29,693 nt of DNA, taken from an uncultured Caryophanales bacterium (lineage in GTDB: Bacteria > Bacillota_I > Bacilli_A > RF39 > UBA660). Of this stretch, positions 29,018 to 29,693 are shown piece after piece (position 1 is the first letter of the stretch; each line of letters opens with the position of its first letter). Under the pieces are notes generated by a model. It had not been told where the DNA came from, made no database searches, and saw only the letters and a program-made list of their open reading frames with translations. The stretch is from positions 1 to 29,693 of the forward strand of contig CAMVPJ010000007.1 in NCBI GenBank assembly GCA_947169395.1, read 5' to 3'. The translations under genes and the position numbers were made by a program.

Positions 29018-29569
29018 GTTCCTAATTATGTTTATGATAACTCAGGTAATAGATATGATTTTGTTGAATATTTAGAAAGTGCAGGGACGCAGTATATTGA
29101 TACGGGGATTTTATCAACAAATTCAAAAATAGAAATTTCATTTAATTTTAATAAAATTTCTGGCAAATCTGAGGTTCTTGTTAATTGTCACAGCTCTACA
29201 ACTGGATGGTTTGGATTGTCTGACAACGGGAAAATTAGACTTGATGAAATCGAAATTGATGGTGCTTATAATGAAAAGAATTCTTTTATATTAGAATATA
29301 AAAACGGAAATGTAAAGGCATTTGAGGATGGTAACATTATAGCGCAGCAAGGTTATGCAACACCCACTAAAAGTTTTACTTTGTTTTCTGAAGGAGGTTC
29401 TATATTTCCATCATTTGCTAACTTATATTATACTAAAATCTATGATAATGACACTCTAGTACGTGATTACATCCCTGTAATAGATTCAACTAGTAGACCG
29501 TGTTTATTTGATAAAGTGAGTAAGGAGTGCTACTATAATCAAGGTACAGGAGAGTTCTTATATGGGTAA
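29018..29569 (+). pseudogene. LamG/concanavalin-like C-terminal domain, in frame after the TAA
   Basis: This stretch continues the prepilin frame with no further stop until 29569. It opens VPNYVYDNSGNRYDFVEYL and then has ESAGTQYIDTGI, a phrase common at the start of LamG-like lectin domains of Firmicutes surface and phage proteins. Later phrases fit the same fold (WFGLSDNGKIRL, FTLFSEGG, FANLYYTKIYDND, YIPVIDS, PCLFDKVSKECYYNQGTGEF). A separate start at ATG 29069 or TTG 29216 would remove the domain's beginning and has no ribosome binding site. It most likely belonged to the prepilin as its exposed C-terminal domain and is now cut off by a nonsense change, unless the TAA is read through. A terminator follows at once. 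Confidence 0.75.
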
Positions 29570-29575
29570 TTATTT

Positions 29576-29603
29576 AAGGTAAGTAAAATGCTTATCTTTT
29601 TTT
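29576..29603 (+). terminator. Rho-independent terminator of the prepilin transcript
   Basis: AAGGTAAG (29576-29583) pairs with CTTATCTT (29591-29598) with one G-T pair, followed by seven T. It lies 7 bases after the stop of the LamG-like stretch, which shows that the transcript unit naturally includes that stretch. Confidence 0.8.
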
Positions 29604-29693
29604 GTTTTATATTCATTAACACTAAGTTATATTTTATAAGAAATTTATATTTTTTTGGAGAAAATTGTAGGAAAAAGAAGGAAATTTGAAACT
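29604..29693 (+). other. Right edge, probable upstream region of a further gene
   Basis: The stretch is AT-rich with no gene of its own. AGAAGGAA followed by TTGAAAC at the very end could be a ribosome binding site and TTG start of a gene beyond the window. This is only a possibility. Confidence 0.25.

Noticed and set aside
15446..29693. Mollicute genetic code 4 (TGA as Trp)
   Set aside because: Several genes end in TGA directly before terminators, and tryptophan positions of conserved proteins use TGG.
1..29693. tRNA, rRNA or CRISPR array
   Set aside because: I saw no cloverleaf sequence, ribosomal RNA text or regularly spaced short direct repeats in either strand.

Overview
The window comes from a very AT-rich, low-GC Gram-positive bacterium. 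The genes use AGGAGG-type ribosome binding sites, TTTACA/TATAAT promoters and short hairpin-plus-T terminators. They also use the standard bacterial code: several genes end in TGA directly before a terminator, and tryptophan is TGG. Gene content (U32 protein, glmS, uvrA, a class III prepilin with a GspE/PilB ATPase, a Tn916/Tn4451-era style mobile element) suggests a gut Bacilli/Erysipelotrichia-like or RF39-like lineage rather than a true Mollicute with code 4. This placement is inference.

Region 1 (1 to about 14,820) is the right-hand part of an integrative and conjugative element; its left end lies outside the window. From left to right it carries the 3' part of a HelD-like helicase with an apparent frameshift, a divergent acetate kinase, two small unknown proteins, a VirD4/TraG coupling protein, a 2103-residue ArdC-methylase-SNF2 helicase protein, two more unknown small proteins, a structured non-coding stretch, a 56-residue SHOCT-like protein and a large serine recombinase. 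Relaxase, VirB4 and the mating-channel genes are not present and are presumably further left.

Region 2 (about 14,777 to 15,325) is the C-terminal remnant of a chromosomal surface/pilin-like protein. Its frame is open through the end of the recombinase gene, so the element appears to have integrated inside this gene. The last residues of the recombinase seem to be encoded by host DNA.

Region 3 (15,354 to 25,465) is chromosomal housekeeping: a U32 family protein, an EEP-fold phosphohydrolase and a 550-residue unknown protein in one tight operon, then glmS, then uvrA followed by a small SAM-methyltransferase-like gene. Clear promoters precede the U32 gene, glmS and uvrA.

Region 4 (25,527 to 29,603) is a divergent type IV pilus/pseudopilus locus. 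On the minus strand is a PilB/GspE ATPase carrying an exceptional 570-residue acidic and lysine-rich repeat tail. On the plus strand is a prepilin whose reading frame is cut by one in-frame TAA from a downstream LamG/concanavalin-like domain. Together with the gene fragment in region 2, this points to a family of modular prepilin-like surface proteins in this genome. One member is broken by a mobile element and another is interrupted by a stop codon.
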